Source of the DNA: Streptomyces collinus Tu 365
Lineage (GTDB): Bacteria > Actinomycetota > Actinomycetes > Streptomycetales > Streptomycetaceae
Assembly (NCBI RefSeq): GCF_000444875.1
Contig: NC_021985.1
Span: 3,729,535-3,793,534, forward strand
Reading direction: 5' to 3'
DNA: 64,000 bases
This document shows positions 38,091 through 46,568 of this stretch, piece by piece (the first letter of the stretch is position 1; each line of letters begins with the position of its first letter). The translations under genes and the position numbers were made by a program. Below the pieces are notes generated by a model. That model did not search any database. It worked only from the letters and a program-made list of their open reading frames with translations, and had not been told where the DNA came from.

Positions 38091-38816
38091 GTCGGCCGGG
38101 CCCACGCCCGCCCGGCGCGCGAGCGCCACGGCGGCCAGGGTCGAGTGCACGCCCAGCTTGCCGAGGACGTTCTGCATGTGGGTGCGCACGGTGTGCGGGG
38201 AGAGGAACAGCCGTTCGGCGACGGCCTTGCGGCCCAGGCCCGCGACCATGCAGCGCAGCACCTCGCGCTCGCGCGGGGTCAGCGACTCCACCAGCCGCTC
38301 GCTCTCGGTGCGGTGCTTGCGCGCGGCCGTCAGCTCCTTGAGGACGCCGGTGAGCAGGGCGGGCGGCAGATGGGTCTCGTCGCGCAGCACCCCCCGGATC
38401 ACCGTGAGCAGCCGGGACAGCGAGCTGTCCTTGGCGACCCAGCCGGAGGCGCCGGCCCCCAGCGCGAGGGCCGCGCGACGGGGGTCGTCCTTCTCGGCGA
38501 TGACCACCGTGCGCACCGCGGGCTGGGCCGAGCGGACGCCGGCGACCAGGGAGATCCCGTCCACCAGGCCCTCCTCGTTGCCCTCCTGCACGGGGACGGC
38601 CGGACGGGCGCCGGGCAGGTGGCCGCCGAGGTCGGCGTCGACGAGCAGGACGTCGTAGCGGCGGCCCTCGGTAACCGCGCGCTCCAGGCAGCGCAGCGCG
38701 GCCGGGCCGCTGCCCGCGGCGGAGACGTCGACGTCGGGCTCGGCGGCCAGTGCCGCGGCCAGCGACTCGGCGAAGATGCGGTGGTCGTCGACGACCAGAA
38801 CTCGGATGCGAACCAC
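38049..38816 (-). CDS. LuxR-type response regulator (NarL family)
   Basis: 255 residues. The receiver domain has VLVVDDHRIF (acidic pair), YDVLLVDADLGG (phospho-acceptor Asp) and a KD in GWVAKDSS. The HTH is LTPREREVLRCMVAGLGRKAVAERLFLSPHTVRTHMQNVLGKL. An insertion (GHLPGARPAVPVQEGNEEG) follows the phospho-Asp. No sensor kinase is adjacent. GTG 38816 has AAGGGGG 4 bases upstream. Its 3' end overlaps the MarR gene by 42 bases. Confidence 0.93.
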   Translation of the reverse strand: MVRIRVLVVDDHRIFAESLAAALAAEPDVDVSAAGSGPAALRCLERAVTEGRRYDVLLVDADLGGHLPGARPAVPVQEGNEEGLVDGISLVAGVRSAQPAVRTVVIAEKDDPRRAALALGAGASGWVAKDSSLSRLLTVIRGVLRDETHLPPALLTGVLKELTAARKHRTESERLVESLTPREREVLRCMVAGLGRKAVAERLFLSPHTVRTHMQNVLGKLGVHSTLAAVALARRAGVGPADLTGDVVERGGQLA

Positions 38817-38985
38817 GAAACCCCCTTCCCCGGGCTCCTCGAGGAGCAGGGGATAGCCAAGGTCCGGAGAACGACGACGCGCGCGGACACGACACCCGCG
38901 GAAGGAACGCCCGACCGCACACGGCCGCCGCCGTTGCGGAAACTGCTACCCCCACCGCGGGCGCCGTACCCGCCTGTCTCGCCCC

Positions 38986-39022
38986 CTGATCAGCACCGGC
39001 CCCCACCGGTGCTGCTCATCAG
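38986..39022. other. Stem-loop in the LuxR/GNAT intergenic region
   Basis: CAGCACCGG (38991-38999) pairs with CCGGTGCTG (39006-39014) around a 6-base loop. Flanking CTGAT/ATCAG extend the stem past a 3-base bulge. It lies in the 277-base gap between divergent starts. Operator or small RNA end cannot be decided. Confidence 0.35.
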
Positions 39023-39093
39023 AGTACGGATGGCGGCAGGGAGCGGAAGGCGATTTACAGAACTGGCCGTCCGGCACGTTTATGGTGTGCCGC

Positions 39094-39537
39094 ATGTTTC
39101 GTATTGAGGCGGAAGTCGACAAAGGCCGACGTGATCTGCTCCGCTCGCGGCTGCGGGACACCAACACGGCGGCGTCCCCCGTCCTGGCGGCCCTGCGCGG
39201 CACGCCCGGCGAACGCGAAGTCCCCCTCCACGTCTGGGCACTGGACCCCGCGGGCGATCTGGCCGGCGGTCTGGTCGGCCACACCTGGACGAGCTGGCTG
39301 CACGTCACCTATCTGTGGGTCGACGCCCGCCACCGCGGCGCGGGCCTGGGCACCCACCTGCTCGCCCGCGCCGAACGCATCGCCCGCACCACCCGCGGCT
39401 GCACCGCGTCCCGCCTGGAGACCTGGGACTTCCAGGCCCCGGCCTTCTACACCAAGCAGGGCTACGACGTGGTCGGCGTGATCCCCGACTACCCCCCGGG
39501 CATCACGGAGTACACCCTGACGAAGCGGCTGGCCTGA
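39094..39537 (+). CDS. GNAT family N-acetyltransferase
   Basis: 147 residues. The acetyl-CoA pocket is seen as LWVDARHRGAGLGTHLLARAERIA (RGAGLG as the Q/RxxGxG motif), followed by the beta-5/alpha-4 region FQAPAFYTKQGYDVVGVIPDYPPG. Resembles acetyltransferases acting on small molecules. ATG 39094 is chosen because TATGGT (39081-39086) could be a -10 for a leaderless transcript; ATG 39082 is the in-frame alternative. Substrate unknown. Confidence 0.88.
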   Translation: MFRIEAEVDKGRRDLLRSRLRDTNTAASPVLAALRGTPGEREVPLHVWALDPAGDLAGGLVGHTWTSWLHVTYLWVDARHRGAGLGTHLLARAERIARTTRGCTASRLETWDFQAPAFYTKQGYDVVGVIPDYPPGITEYTLTKRLA

Positions 39538-39544
39538 CGGCTGC

Positions 39545-40036
39545 TCATGCCTCCGGCGAGGGCGGCGGCGTCAGCGGCGGAGGCGGAGCGGGGGCCGGCG
39601 GGTAGGCCGGCCGGGGCGGGACCCTGGGCCGCGGCGCCCCCACCGGCGGGGCGGCCGGGGCTCCAGCGACCGCCGCGGGCCGCGGCCGGGGCGGGCGGGG
39701 GACGAAGGGCGGCGGGTCCGACGGGGGCGGCGGGGGCGGATCCAGCTCGTCGTCCGTGAGCACCGGGCCACCGGCCCGCAGCCGCGCGATGGTCAGCTCG
39801 GCCCGGCGCCGGGCCCGGGGATCGTCGTCGCGCCGGAAGACGAGCCTGTAGCCGCGGGCCGTGCGCAGGTCGATGGCGCCGAGGTCGATCGGACTGCCGC
39901 CCCGCTGCTCGACGGAGACGAGCTCGTAGCCGAGCGCGTGCCCGATGGCCTCGGCCGGCGCCCGCTGTCCCGCCCCGACCTGCAACTCGACATGACCGCG
40001 CCCGTCGAAGCGGGACCGTATCGTGTCGGCGTCCAT
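39545..40036 (-). CDS. Hypothetical protein with Pro-rich C-terminal tail (163 aa)
   Basis: Residues 1-100 look like a small alpha/beta domain (VELQVGAGQRAPAEAIGHALGYELVSVEQRG ... RGYRLVFRRDDDPRARRRAELTIARL). Residues 104-163 are almost entirely Pro, Ala and Arg. ATG 40036 has GGAGGG 8 bases upstream. No membrane segment or known motif. It lies between the GNAT stop (8 bases away, convergent) and galK on the same strand; possibly the distal gene of the gal unit. Confidence 0.65.
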   Translation of the reverse strand: MDADTIRSRFDGRGHVELQVGAGQRAPAEAIGHALGYELVSVEQRGGSPIDLGAIDLRTARGYRLVFRRDDDPRARRRAELTIARLRAGGPVLTDDELDPPPPPPSDPPPFVPRPPRPRPAAVAGAPAAPPVGAPRPRVPPRPAYPPAPAPPPPLTPPPSPEA

Positions 40037-40098
40037 CCGGTCCGCCCTCCGTGAAAGCCGTAGGCCCCGCACAGGTGTACGAGGCCGATAACGCACCG

Positions 40099-41265
40099 TC
40101 AGACCACCCGCCGCGCCCCCGCCGAGGGCACCGCCTCGAAGGTGCGCGGAGGGGTGAAGGACGCTGCCGTGAAGGCTTCCTCGATCGCCTTGGTCAGGGT
40201 GGTCACGTCGGTCGCCTCGGCCAGGACGATCGCGGAGCCGCCGAAGCCGCCGCCGGTCATCCGGGCGCCGAGGGCGCCGTGGGACAGGGCGGTGTCCACG
40301 ACCAGGTCGAGCTCGGGGCAGGAGATGCGGAAGTCGTCGCGCAGGGAGGCGTGGCCCTCGGTCAGGACCGGGCCGACGGCGCGGGTCTCGCCGGCGTGCA
40401 GCAGGGACACCACCCGCTCCACCCGCTGGTCCTCGGTGACGACGTGCCGGACCAGGCGGGCGACCTCCTCCTCGTCGCCGAGCCGGGCCAGGGCCGCGTC
40501 GAGGCCGTCGTAGGGGATGTCGCGCAGGGCGTCGACGCCGAGCAGGGCGGCGCCCTTCTCGCAGCCGGCCCGGCGCCTGCCGTACTCGCCGCCGCTGTGG
40601 GCGTGCTTGACCTGGGTGTCGACCACCAGCAGGCGCAGGCCCTCGGCGGCGAGGTCGAGGGGGATCTGCCGCTGGGACAGGTCCCGGGTGTCGAGGAAGA
40701 GGGCGTGGCCGCCGGTGCAGCAGGCCGAGGCGGTCTGGTCCATGATGCCGGTGGGCGCGCCGACGTAGACGTTCTCGGCGCGCTGGCACAGGCGGGCCAG
40801 TCGCCACCGCTCAAGTCCCAGGCCGAACAGGTCGTCGAGGGCGAGGGCGATCACGACCTCGAGGGCGGCCGAGGAGGACAGGCCCGCGCCGGTCGGGACC
40901 GTCGAGGCCAGGTGGACGTCGGCGCCGGTGACCGGGTGACCGGCCTCGCGCAGCGCCCAGACGACGCCGGCCGGGTAGGCCGTCCAGTCCGGGTCGCTGC
41001 CCGGGGCGAGGGAGTCCAGGCGCAGTTCCACGACCGTGTCCCCGACGTCCGCCGAGTGCAGGCGCAGCACGCCGTCGGTGCGGCGGGAGACCGCCGCGGT
41101 GGCCTGGTGCGGCAGGGCGAACGGCATCACGAAGCCGTCGTTGTAGTCGGTGTGCTCGCCGATCAGGTTGACCCTGCCCGGCGCCGCCCACACTCCCTCG
41201 GGGCGCGTCCCGTACAGCTCGGCGAAGCGCTCCCGGACCTGCTGTGCGACCTGCTGTGCCCCCAC
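40099..41265 (-). CDS. galK: Galactokinase
   Basis: 388 residues. Signature APGRVNLIGEHTDYNDGFVMPFAL (galactokinase signature), the GHMP ATP loop VPTGAGLSSSAALEV, and the C-terminal GARMTGGGFGGSAIVL. It phosphorylates galactose with ATP. GTG 41265 shares its first base with the last base of the galE stop codon (TAGTG) and has AAGGAG upstream. Third gene of galT-galE-galK, the order known for Streptomyces. Confidence 0.97.
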   Translation of the reverse strand: MGAQQVAQQVRERFAELYGTRPEGVWAAPGRVNLIGEHTDYNDGFVMPFALPHQATAAVSRRTDGVLRLHSADVGDTVVELRLDSLAPGSDPDWTAYPAGVVWALREAGHPVTGADVHLASTVPTGAGLSSSAALEVVIALALDDLFGLGLERWRLARLCQRAENVYVGAPTGIMDQTASACCTGGHALFLDTRDLSQRQIPLDLAAEGLRLLVVDTQVKHAHSGGEYGRRRAGCEKGAALLGVDALRDIPYDGLDAALARLGDEEEVARLVRHVVTEDQRVERVVSLLHAGETRAVGPVLTEGHASLRDDFRISCPELDLVVDTALSHGALGARMTGGGFGGSAIVLAEATDVTTLTKAIEEAFTAASFTPPRTFEAVPSAGARRVV

Positions 41266-42227
41266 TAGTGCTCCTTCGCGATGCTCTGCGCGAACTCCCA
41301 CGCGTCCGCGACGATTCCCGCGAGATCCGCGCGGGACGGGTTCCAGCCCAGCTTCTCGCGGGCCGTGCCGGCGGCCGCGACCAGGACGGCCGGGTCGCCG
41401 CCGCGGCGCGGTGCCACCACTTCCGGGATCGGGTGGCCGGTGACCTTGCGGACGGTGTCGATCACCTCGCGGACGGAGAAGCCGCTGCCGTTGCCGAGGT
41501 TGCAGATCAGGTGCTCACCCGGGCGGGCCGCCGTCAGGGCCAGCAGATGGGCCTCGGCCAGGTCCGCGACGTGGATGTAGTCGCGGACGCAGGTGCCGTC
41601 CGGGGTCGGGTAGTCGTCGCCGTAGACGGAGATCGCCTCGCGGCGGCCCTGGGCGACCTGGAGGACCAGCGGGATGAGGTGGGACTCGGGGTCGTGGCGC
41701 TCGCCGCACCTGCCGTAGGCACCGGCGACGTTGAAGTAGCGCAGGGACACCGCGGCCAGGCCGTGGGCGGCCGCCTCGCCGGTGATCATGTGGTCGACGG
41801 CGAGCTTGGTGGCGCCGTAGGGGCTGGTCGGGGCGGTGGGGGCGGTCTCGACGATGGGGACCCGCTCGGGCTCGCCGTAGGTGGCCGCCGTGGAGGAGAA
41901 GACCAGCTTGCGCACGCCCGCCTCGCGCATCGCGCCGAGCAGGGCCATGCTGCCGCCGACGTTGTTGGCCCAGTACTTCTCCGGCTTCGCCACCGACTCC
42001 CCGACCTGGGAGGACGCGGCGAAGTGCAGCACGCCGTCGTAGGAGGCGTCGAGCCACTTGGCGGCGTCGCGGATGTCGCCCTCGACGAAGGCGGCGCCGG
42101 CCGGGACGCCCGCGCGGAAGCCGGTGGAGAGGTTGTCGAGGACGGTGACCTCGTGGCCGGCCTCCAGCAGGTGCTGGGACACGACACTGCCGACGTAACC
42201 CGCGCCACCCGTCACCAGGTACTTCAT
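41265..42227 (-). CDS. galE: UDP-glucose 4-epimerase
   Basis: 320 residues. NAD-binding GGAGYVG (7-13), FSSTAATYG (110-118), and the catalytic YGATK (Y137, K141) of extended short-chain dehydrogenases. It interconverts UDP-galactose and UDP-glucose. ATG 42227 overlaps the galT stop as ATGA and its stop overlaps galK, so translation is coupled through the operon. An internal promoter (galP2) is described for S. lividans before galE; I did not identify it here. Confidence 0.97.
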   Translation of the reverse strand: MKYLVTGGAGYVGSVVSQHLLEAGHEVTVLDNLSTGFRAGVPAGAAFVEGDIRDAAKWLDASYDGVLHFAASSQVGESVAKPEKYWANNVGGSMALLGAMREAGVRKLVFSSTAATYGEPERVPIVETAPTAPTSPYGATKLAVDHMITGEAAAHGLAAVSLRYFNVAGAYGRCGERHDPESHLIPLVLQVAQGRREAISVYGDDYPTPDGTCVRDYIHVADLAEAHLLALTAARPGEHLICNLGNGSGFSVREVIDTVRKVTGHPIPEVVAPRRGGDPAVLVAAAGTAREKLGWNPSRADLAGIVADAWEFAQSIAKEH

Positions 42228-43315
42228 GAACTCGCTACCTCTCGCAGTCGCTCGGCCGCGCGTTCCGGCGGCACGTCGTTGATGAACACGTTCATGCCGG
42301 ACTCGGAACCCGCGAGAAACTTCAGCTTGCCGGAAGTGCGTCGGATGGTGAAAAGCTCGAGGTGCAGGGCGAAGTCGTCCCGGGTGACCCCGTCGAACTC
42401 CTCCAGCGCGCCGAACGGGGCCTGGTGCCAGGCCGCGATGTACGGCGTACGGGGCTCGTCCGCCGTGCCCTGGCCCCTGCCACCGTCACCAGCGGCGAAG
42501 ATCCGGTCGAAGCGCCTCAAGAGTTCCAGATAGACCTGGGGGAACTCTGTGCGTGCCGCCTCGTCGAGGGCGAGCAGGTCGGGCACCCGGCGCCGGGGAT
42601 ACAGGTGCACCTCGTAAGGCCAGTGGGCGGCGTAGGGCACGAAGGCCACCCAGTGTTCACCCTCGAGGACGACCCGGCGGTCGGCCGCCTCCCGGCGCAG
42701 GACGGCGTCGAAGAGGTTCTCCCCGCCGGTGGCCTCCTTGTGCGCGGCGGTCGAGCGGAGCATCAGCGCGGTGCGGGGGGTGGTGAAGGGGTAGGCGTAG
42801 ATCTGGCCGTGCGGGTGACCCAGCGTCACCCCGATCTCCTCACCGCGGTTCTCGAAGCAGAAGACCTGCTCGACGGAGGGCAGATGAGACAGTTCCGACG
42901 TGCGGTCCGTCCACGCGTCCAGCACCAGCCGGGCCTGTTCCTCGGTGAGGTCGGCGAAGGACGCGTCGTGGTCGGAGGTGAAGCAGACGACCTCGCAGCG
43001 GCCGGAGTCGCCGGCGAGCGAGGGGAAGCGGTTCTCGAAGACGACGACGTCGTACGAGGAGTCGGGGATCTCGCTCAGGCGTTCGCCCCGGGTCGGGCAG
43101 AGCGGGCACTCGTCGGCCGGCGGGTGATAGGTGCGGCCCTGCCGGTGGGAGGCGATGGCGACCGAGTCGCCGAGCAGGACGTCACGGCGGATCTCCGACG
43201 TGGTGACCGTACGGTCCAGCGGGCGACGGTCGGCGGCGGTGCGCACGGTGTCGTCCCGGAGGTCGTAGTAGATCAGTTCACGTCCGTCGGCCAGCCGTGT
43301 CGAGGTCTTCTTCAA
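42224..43315 (-). CDS. galT: Galactose-1-phosphate uridylyltransferase
   Basis: 363 residues. Zinc-binding CPLC (70-73), FENR, and the nucleophile motif [12 protein letters not shown] (H167, H169). It transfers UMP from UDP-glucose to galactose-1-phosphate. The start is TTG at 43315, supported by AGGAG 7 bases upstream and by the family N-terminus ([21 protein letters not shown]). First gene of the operon, driven from the AT-rich region to the right that should contain galP1. Confidence 0.96.
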   Translation of the reverse strand: MKKTSTRLADGRELIYYDLRDDTVRTAADRRPLDRTVTTSEIRRDVLLGDSVAIASHRQGRTYHPPADECPLCPTRGERLSEIPDSSYDVVVFENRFPSLAGDSGRCEVVCFTSDHDASFADLTEEQARLVLDAWTDRTSELSHLPSVEQVFCFENRGEEIGVTLGHPHGQIYAYPFTTPRTALMLRSTAAHKEATGGENLFDAVLRREAADRRVVLEGEHWVAFVPYAAHWPYEVHLYPRRRVPDLLALDEAARTEFPQVYLELLRRFDRIFAAGDGGRGQGTADEPRTPYIAAWHQAPFGALEEFDGVTRDDFALHLELFTIRRTSGKLKFLAGSESGMNVFINDVPPERAAERLREVASS

Positions 43316-43496
43316 CGCCGGACTCCTCTACGTCCCGCACCCAATCACTCAACACAATCAAACATAACAGATCACAACTCGACAACACCCCGGACGATCA
43401 CAATCAAACAAAGAACACCATCAGAACTGTTCAATATCTGAACGCGGCGGCGTAGGTTCCGCTCTGGATCAGTTCGCGCGACGAAGCGAGTTCTTC
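43316..43496. promoter_or_regulatory. Divergent gal control region (galP1-like) with repeated CACAATCAAACA and GTTCA-N5-TGAAC
   Basis: Unusually AT-rich. CACAATCAAACA occurs at 43353-43364 and 43399-43410 (46-base period); ATCACAA at 43371 and 43397. The palindrome GTTCA-ATATC-TGAAC lies at 43429-43443. TTCAAT (43430-43435), a 17-base spacer and TAGGTT (43453-43458) form a good promoter for the symporter. A complex operator at galP1 has been described in S. lividans; which repeat is the repressor site here is inference. Confidence 0.65.
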
Positions 43497-45188
43497 ATGC
43501 AAACCCCCACACATGCCCCCACCTACCTGGCGGCGGAGCTACGGCTCCCCACCAACTGGCTGGACTACACGATCCTGGCGATCTACTTCGTCGTCGTGCT
43601 CGGCATCGGCTTCGCGGCCCGCCGCTCGGTGAAGACCAGCCTCGACTTCTTCCTCTCCGGACGCTCGCTGCCCGCCTGGATCACCGGCCTCGCCTTCATC
43701 TCCGCCAACCTGGCGGCCACCGAGATCCTCGGCATGGCGGCGAACAGCGCCCAGTACGGCGCCTACACCGTGCACTGGTACTGGATCGGCGCCATCCCGG
43801 CCATGGTCTTCCTGGGCCTGGTGATGATGCCCTTCTACTACGGCAGCAAGGTCCGCTCGGTCCCCGAGTTCCTGCTGCTGCGCTTCGACCGGGGCGCCCA
43901 CCTGCTCAGTTCGATCCTGTTCGCCTTCGCGGCCATCCTCATCGCCGGCGTGAACCTCTACGCCCTGGCGATCGTCGTCGAGGCCCTCCTCGGCTGGCCG
44001 CAGTGGGTGGCCATCGTCGTCGCCGGCGCCTTCGTGCTGGCGTACATCACGCTGGGCGGCCTGTCCTCGGCGATCTACAACGAGGTGCTGCAGTTCTTCG
44101 TGATCCTGGCCGCCCTCATCCCGATCACCATCCTCGGCCTGAGGAAGGTCGGCGGCTGGGGCGGTCTGACCGACAAGCTCACCGCCACCCACGGCGCCGA
44201 CTTCACCACGGCCTGGGGCGGCACCGGCATCGGCAGCACCAACCCGCTCGGCGCCAACTGGCTGACCATCGTCCTCGGCCTCGGCTTCGTGCTCTCCTTC
44301 GGCTACTGGACCACCAACTTCGCCGAGGTGCAGCGCGCCCTGTCCGCCAAGAACCTCTCCGCCGGGCAGCGGACCCCGCTGATCGCCGCCTACCCGAAGA
44401 TCTTCATCGTCTTCCTGGTGATGATCCCGGGCCTGGTCGCCGCCGCGATCATCCCCAAGTTCGGCACCGCCGGCTCCGGTTACCAGTACAACGACGCCAT
44501 CCCGTTCCTGATGCAGGAACTGCTGCCCAACGGCGTGCTCGGCATCGCCGTCACCGGTCTGCTGGCGGCCTTCATGGCCGGCATGGCGGCCAACGTGTCG
44601 TCCTTCAACACCGTGTTCACCAACGACATCTGGGCCAAGTACGTGGTGCGCGGCCGCGAGGACGGCTACTACGTCCGCTTCGGCCGCCTGATCACCGCGA
44701 TCGGCGTGTGCGCCTCCGTCGGCACCGCGTTCCTGGCCTCCTCGTTCTCGAACATCATGTCCTACCTGCAGACCCTGTTCTCCTTCTTCAACGTGCCGAT
44801 GTTCGTGGTGTTCATCGTCGGCATGTTCTGGAAGCGGGCCTCGGCCAAGTCCGGGTTCTGGGGGCTGCTCGCGGGCACCGTGACCGCGATGGTCAACTAC
44901 TTCGTGCTCTACAAGAGGGGCATCATCTCGATCCCCACCGACCAGGGCGCCAACTTCGTCTCGGCGATCGCGGGCTTCGTCGCCGGCGCCGTCGTGATGT
45001 TCATCGTGTCCCTGTTCACCAAACCGAAGCCGGAACAGGAACTGCGGGGCCTGGTGTACGGCACCCGCTCCCCCGGCATGGCGGAGCCGCCCGCCGCGGG
45101 CGACGACGCCTGGTACCGCAAGCCCGCCCTGCTCGGCTGGGGCGCGATCGTCCTGGCCGCCGCCTGCTACATCCCGTTCTCGTTCTGA
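43497..45188 (+). CDS. galP: Sodium/sugar (galactose) symporter, SSS family
   Basis: 563 residues with about 14 hydrophobic segments. The N-terminal DYTILAIYFVVVLGIGFAARR, FLSGRSLPAWITGLAFISANLAATEILGM and the helix YITLGGLSSAIYNEVLQFFVIL follow vSGLT-type sodium/galactose symporters. It imports galactose or a related sugar with sodium. ATG 43497 has a weak ribosome site (GCGAG). It is divergent from galTEK and shares the control region, supporting galactose as substrate. A small membrane protein follows. Confidence 0.92.
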   Translation: MQTPTHAPTYLAAELRLPTNWLDYTILAIYFVVVLGIGFAARRSVKTSLDFFLSGRSLPAWITGLAFISANLAATEILGMAANSAQYGAYTVHWYWIGAIPAMVFLGLVMMPFYYGSKVRSVPEFLLLRFDRGAHLLSSILFAFAAILIAGVNLYALAIVVEALLGWPQWVAIVVAGAFVLAYITLGGLSSAIYNEVLQFFVILAALIPITILGLRKVGGWGGLTDKLTATHGADFTTAWGGTGIGSTNPLGANWLTIVLGLGFVLSFGYWTTNFAEVQRALSAKNLSAGQRTPLIAAYPKIFIVFLVMIPGLVAAAIIPKFGTAGSGYQYNDAIPFLMQELLPNGVLGIAVTGLLAAFMAGMAANVSSFNTVFTNDIWAKYVVRGREDGYYVRFGRLITAIGVCASVGTAFLASSFSNIMSYLQTLFSFFNVPMFVVFIVGMFWKRASAKSGFWGLLAGTVTAMVNYFVLYKRGIISIPTDQGANFVSAIAGFVAGAVVMFIVSLFTKPKPEQELRGLVYGTRSPGMAEPPAAGDDAWYRKPALLGWGAIVLAAACYIPFSF

Positions 45189-45209
45189 CCGCGGGAGGAT
45201 GAGGAAACC

Positions 45210-45557
45210 ATGACCGAGCACTCCGACCGCGAGCCCGAGCGGTTCCATTTCTCCGAGGACGACGTCCAGCGCGAAGTCACCGACCTGGAGGGCAGGTCCG
45301 AGACGGCCGCCCGCCTCTTCGACCTGCGCCGCATCATCGGTGGCCTGTTCGTGGTCTACGGCGTCATCGTCACGATCACCGGCATCACCGACTCCCAGGC
45401 CGCCATCGACAAGGCCCAGGGCGTCAACATCAACCTGTGGACCGGCATCGGCATGCTGCTCCTCGGCATCTTCTTCCTGGCCTGGCTGAAGCTGCGGCCG
45501 ACCCCGCCGCCGCCGCCCCGCGAGGGGCTGCCCGAGGAGCCGGGGGAGAAGGCGTAA
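45210..45557 (+). CDS. Small membrane protein downstream of the sugar symporter (115 aa)
   Basis: An acidic N-terminal third (MTEHSDREPERFHFSEDD), two hydrophobic segments (IIGGLFVVYGVIVTITGI; LWTGIGMLLLGIFFLAWLKL) and a Pro/Glu-rich end. ATG 45210 lies 21 bases after the symporter stop with GAGGATGAGGA as ribosome site. By position it may be an accessory to the symporter, much as DUF485 is for ActP-type carriers, though the sequence is unlike DUF485. Confidence 0.8.
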   Translation: MTEHSDREPERFHFSEDDVQREVTDLEGRSETAARLFDLRRIIGGLFVVYGVIVTITGITDSQAAIDKAQGVNINLWTGIGMLLLGIFFLAWLKLRPTPPPPPREGLPEEPGEKA

Positions 45558-45607
45558 CACCGGCCGGCCCGCGCCGTCCGCGCGGCGGTGCGGAGGCACC
45601 GGGGCCT

Positions 45608-45649
45608 GTCCGCAAAGTCGCGTCGTGGGGCAGGCGGGACTTTGCGGAC
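45608..45649. terminator. Bidirectional terminator between gal symporter unit and LuxR gene
   Basis: A perfect 12-bp stem GTCCGCAAAGTC (45608-45619) / GACTTTGCGGAC (45638-45649) with an 18-base loop, ending 5 bases from the LuxR stop. Confidence 0.65.
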
Positions 45650-45653
45650 CGGT

Positions 45654-46340
45654 CTACGACTCCGGTCCCGCCGGCGGCGGTCCGGCGCGGTCCAGCAGAC
45701 CGGTCCGGGCCGCCAGCGCCGCCGCCTCCAGGCGGGAGCCCACCCCCAGCTTCATCAGGACCCGCTGGACGTGCGTGCGCGCCGTGCTGGGAGCGATGCC
45801 CATGCCCGCGGCGATCAGCCGGGTGTCCTCCCCCTCGGCCACCCTGACCAGCACCTCCACCTCCCGCGGGGTGAGCATCTGCAGCAGCCGCTGCCCCTCG
45901 TCGTCGGGCTGGGCCGCCGGGTTGAGCAGCTCGCCGAAGGCGCCCTGCAACAACTGCGGGGCCACCGCCGCCTCACCGGCCCGGGCCTTCATGATGGCCC
46001 GCTCGACCCCCTCGATCCGCTCGTCGTGCCGCACGTACCCCGACGCGCCGGCCGCGAAGGCCGCCGCGATCCCCCGCGGCGACGGCACCGGGCCCAGCAC
46101 CAGTACCGCCACCTGCGGCCGCTCCCGCTTGATCTTCACCACCGGGTCGAACGCCCCCGGCTCGGCCGGCGCGGCCGTGCCCAGCAGGCACACCTCCGGC
46201 GCCCGCGCGATCACCAGATCCGCCGCGCCCGCGGCCGGCGCCGCCGCCGCGAGCACCCGGTGCCCGCGCAGCTTCAACGCCGACGCCAGCGCCTCCGCGA
46301 GCAGGCGATGGTCGTCGACGACCATGAGCCGCACTCCCAT
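45654..46340 (-). CDS. LuxR-type regulator with degenerate receiver domain
   Basis: 228 residues. The receiver keeps the acidic pair (LMVVDDHRLL), but the phospho-acceptor position reads APEVCLLGTAAP, so the Asp is replaced (Gly at the expected site). The HTH is LTPREVEVLVRVAEGEDTRLIAAGMGIAPSTARTHVQRVLMKLGV. It probably acts without canonical phosphorylation, by ligand or partner binding. ATG 46340 (MGVRLMVVDDH). No adjacent kinase; convergent with the gal symporter unit. Confidence 0.92.
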   Translation of the reverse strand: MGVRLMVVDDHRLLAEALASALKLRGHRVLAAAAPAAGAADLVIARAPEVCLLGTAAPAEPGAFDPVVKIKRERPQVAVLVLGPVPSPRGIAAAFAAGASGYVRHDERIEGVERAIMKARAGEAAVAPQLLQGAFGELLNPAAQPDDEGQRLLQMLTPREVEVLVRVAEGEDTRLIAAGMGIAPSTARTHVQRVLMKLGVGSRLEAAALAARTGLLDRAGPPPAGPES

Positions 46341-46481
46341 GCAGCAACCCCCAGTCCCCCCATGGATGCCCCACTATGGACGCCCACCGCGCACCACGAC
46401 AGAGGGCCCCCCGGCACCCCGCCCTTCATGCCCCCGGAAGCTACACGCTTGTTCGACGTCGCGCTGCCCCTATGAAGGAGA

Positions 46482-46512
46482 AGTGCCCCGGATCGATGAA
46501 ATCCGGGGCACT
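46482..46512 (-). terminator. Terminator after the first PQQ-like protein gene
   Basis: AGTGCCCCGGAT (46482-46493) pairs perfectly with ATCCGGGGCACT (46501-46512), 7-base loop, 57 bases after the stop at 46569. A second, bulged GC stem lies at about 46537-46560. Confidence 0.7.
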
Positions 46513-46568
46513 CCCTGGTAATCCCTGGCATTCACCCCGGGCGCCCTGAAGCGCCCCGGGGCGTGCGG

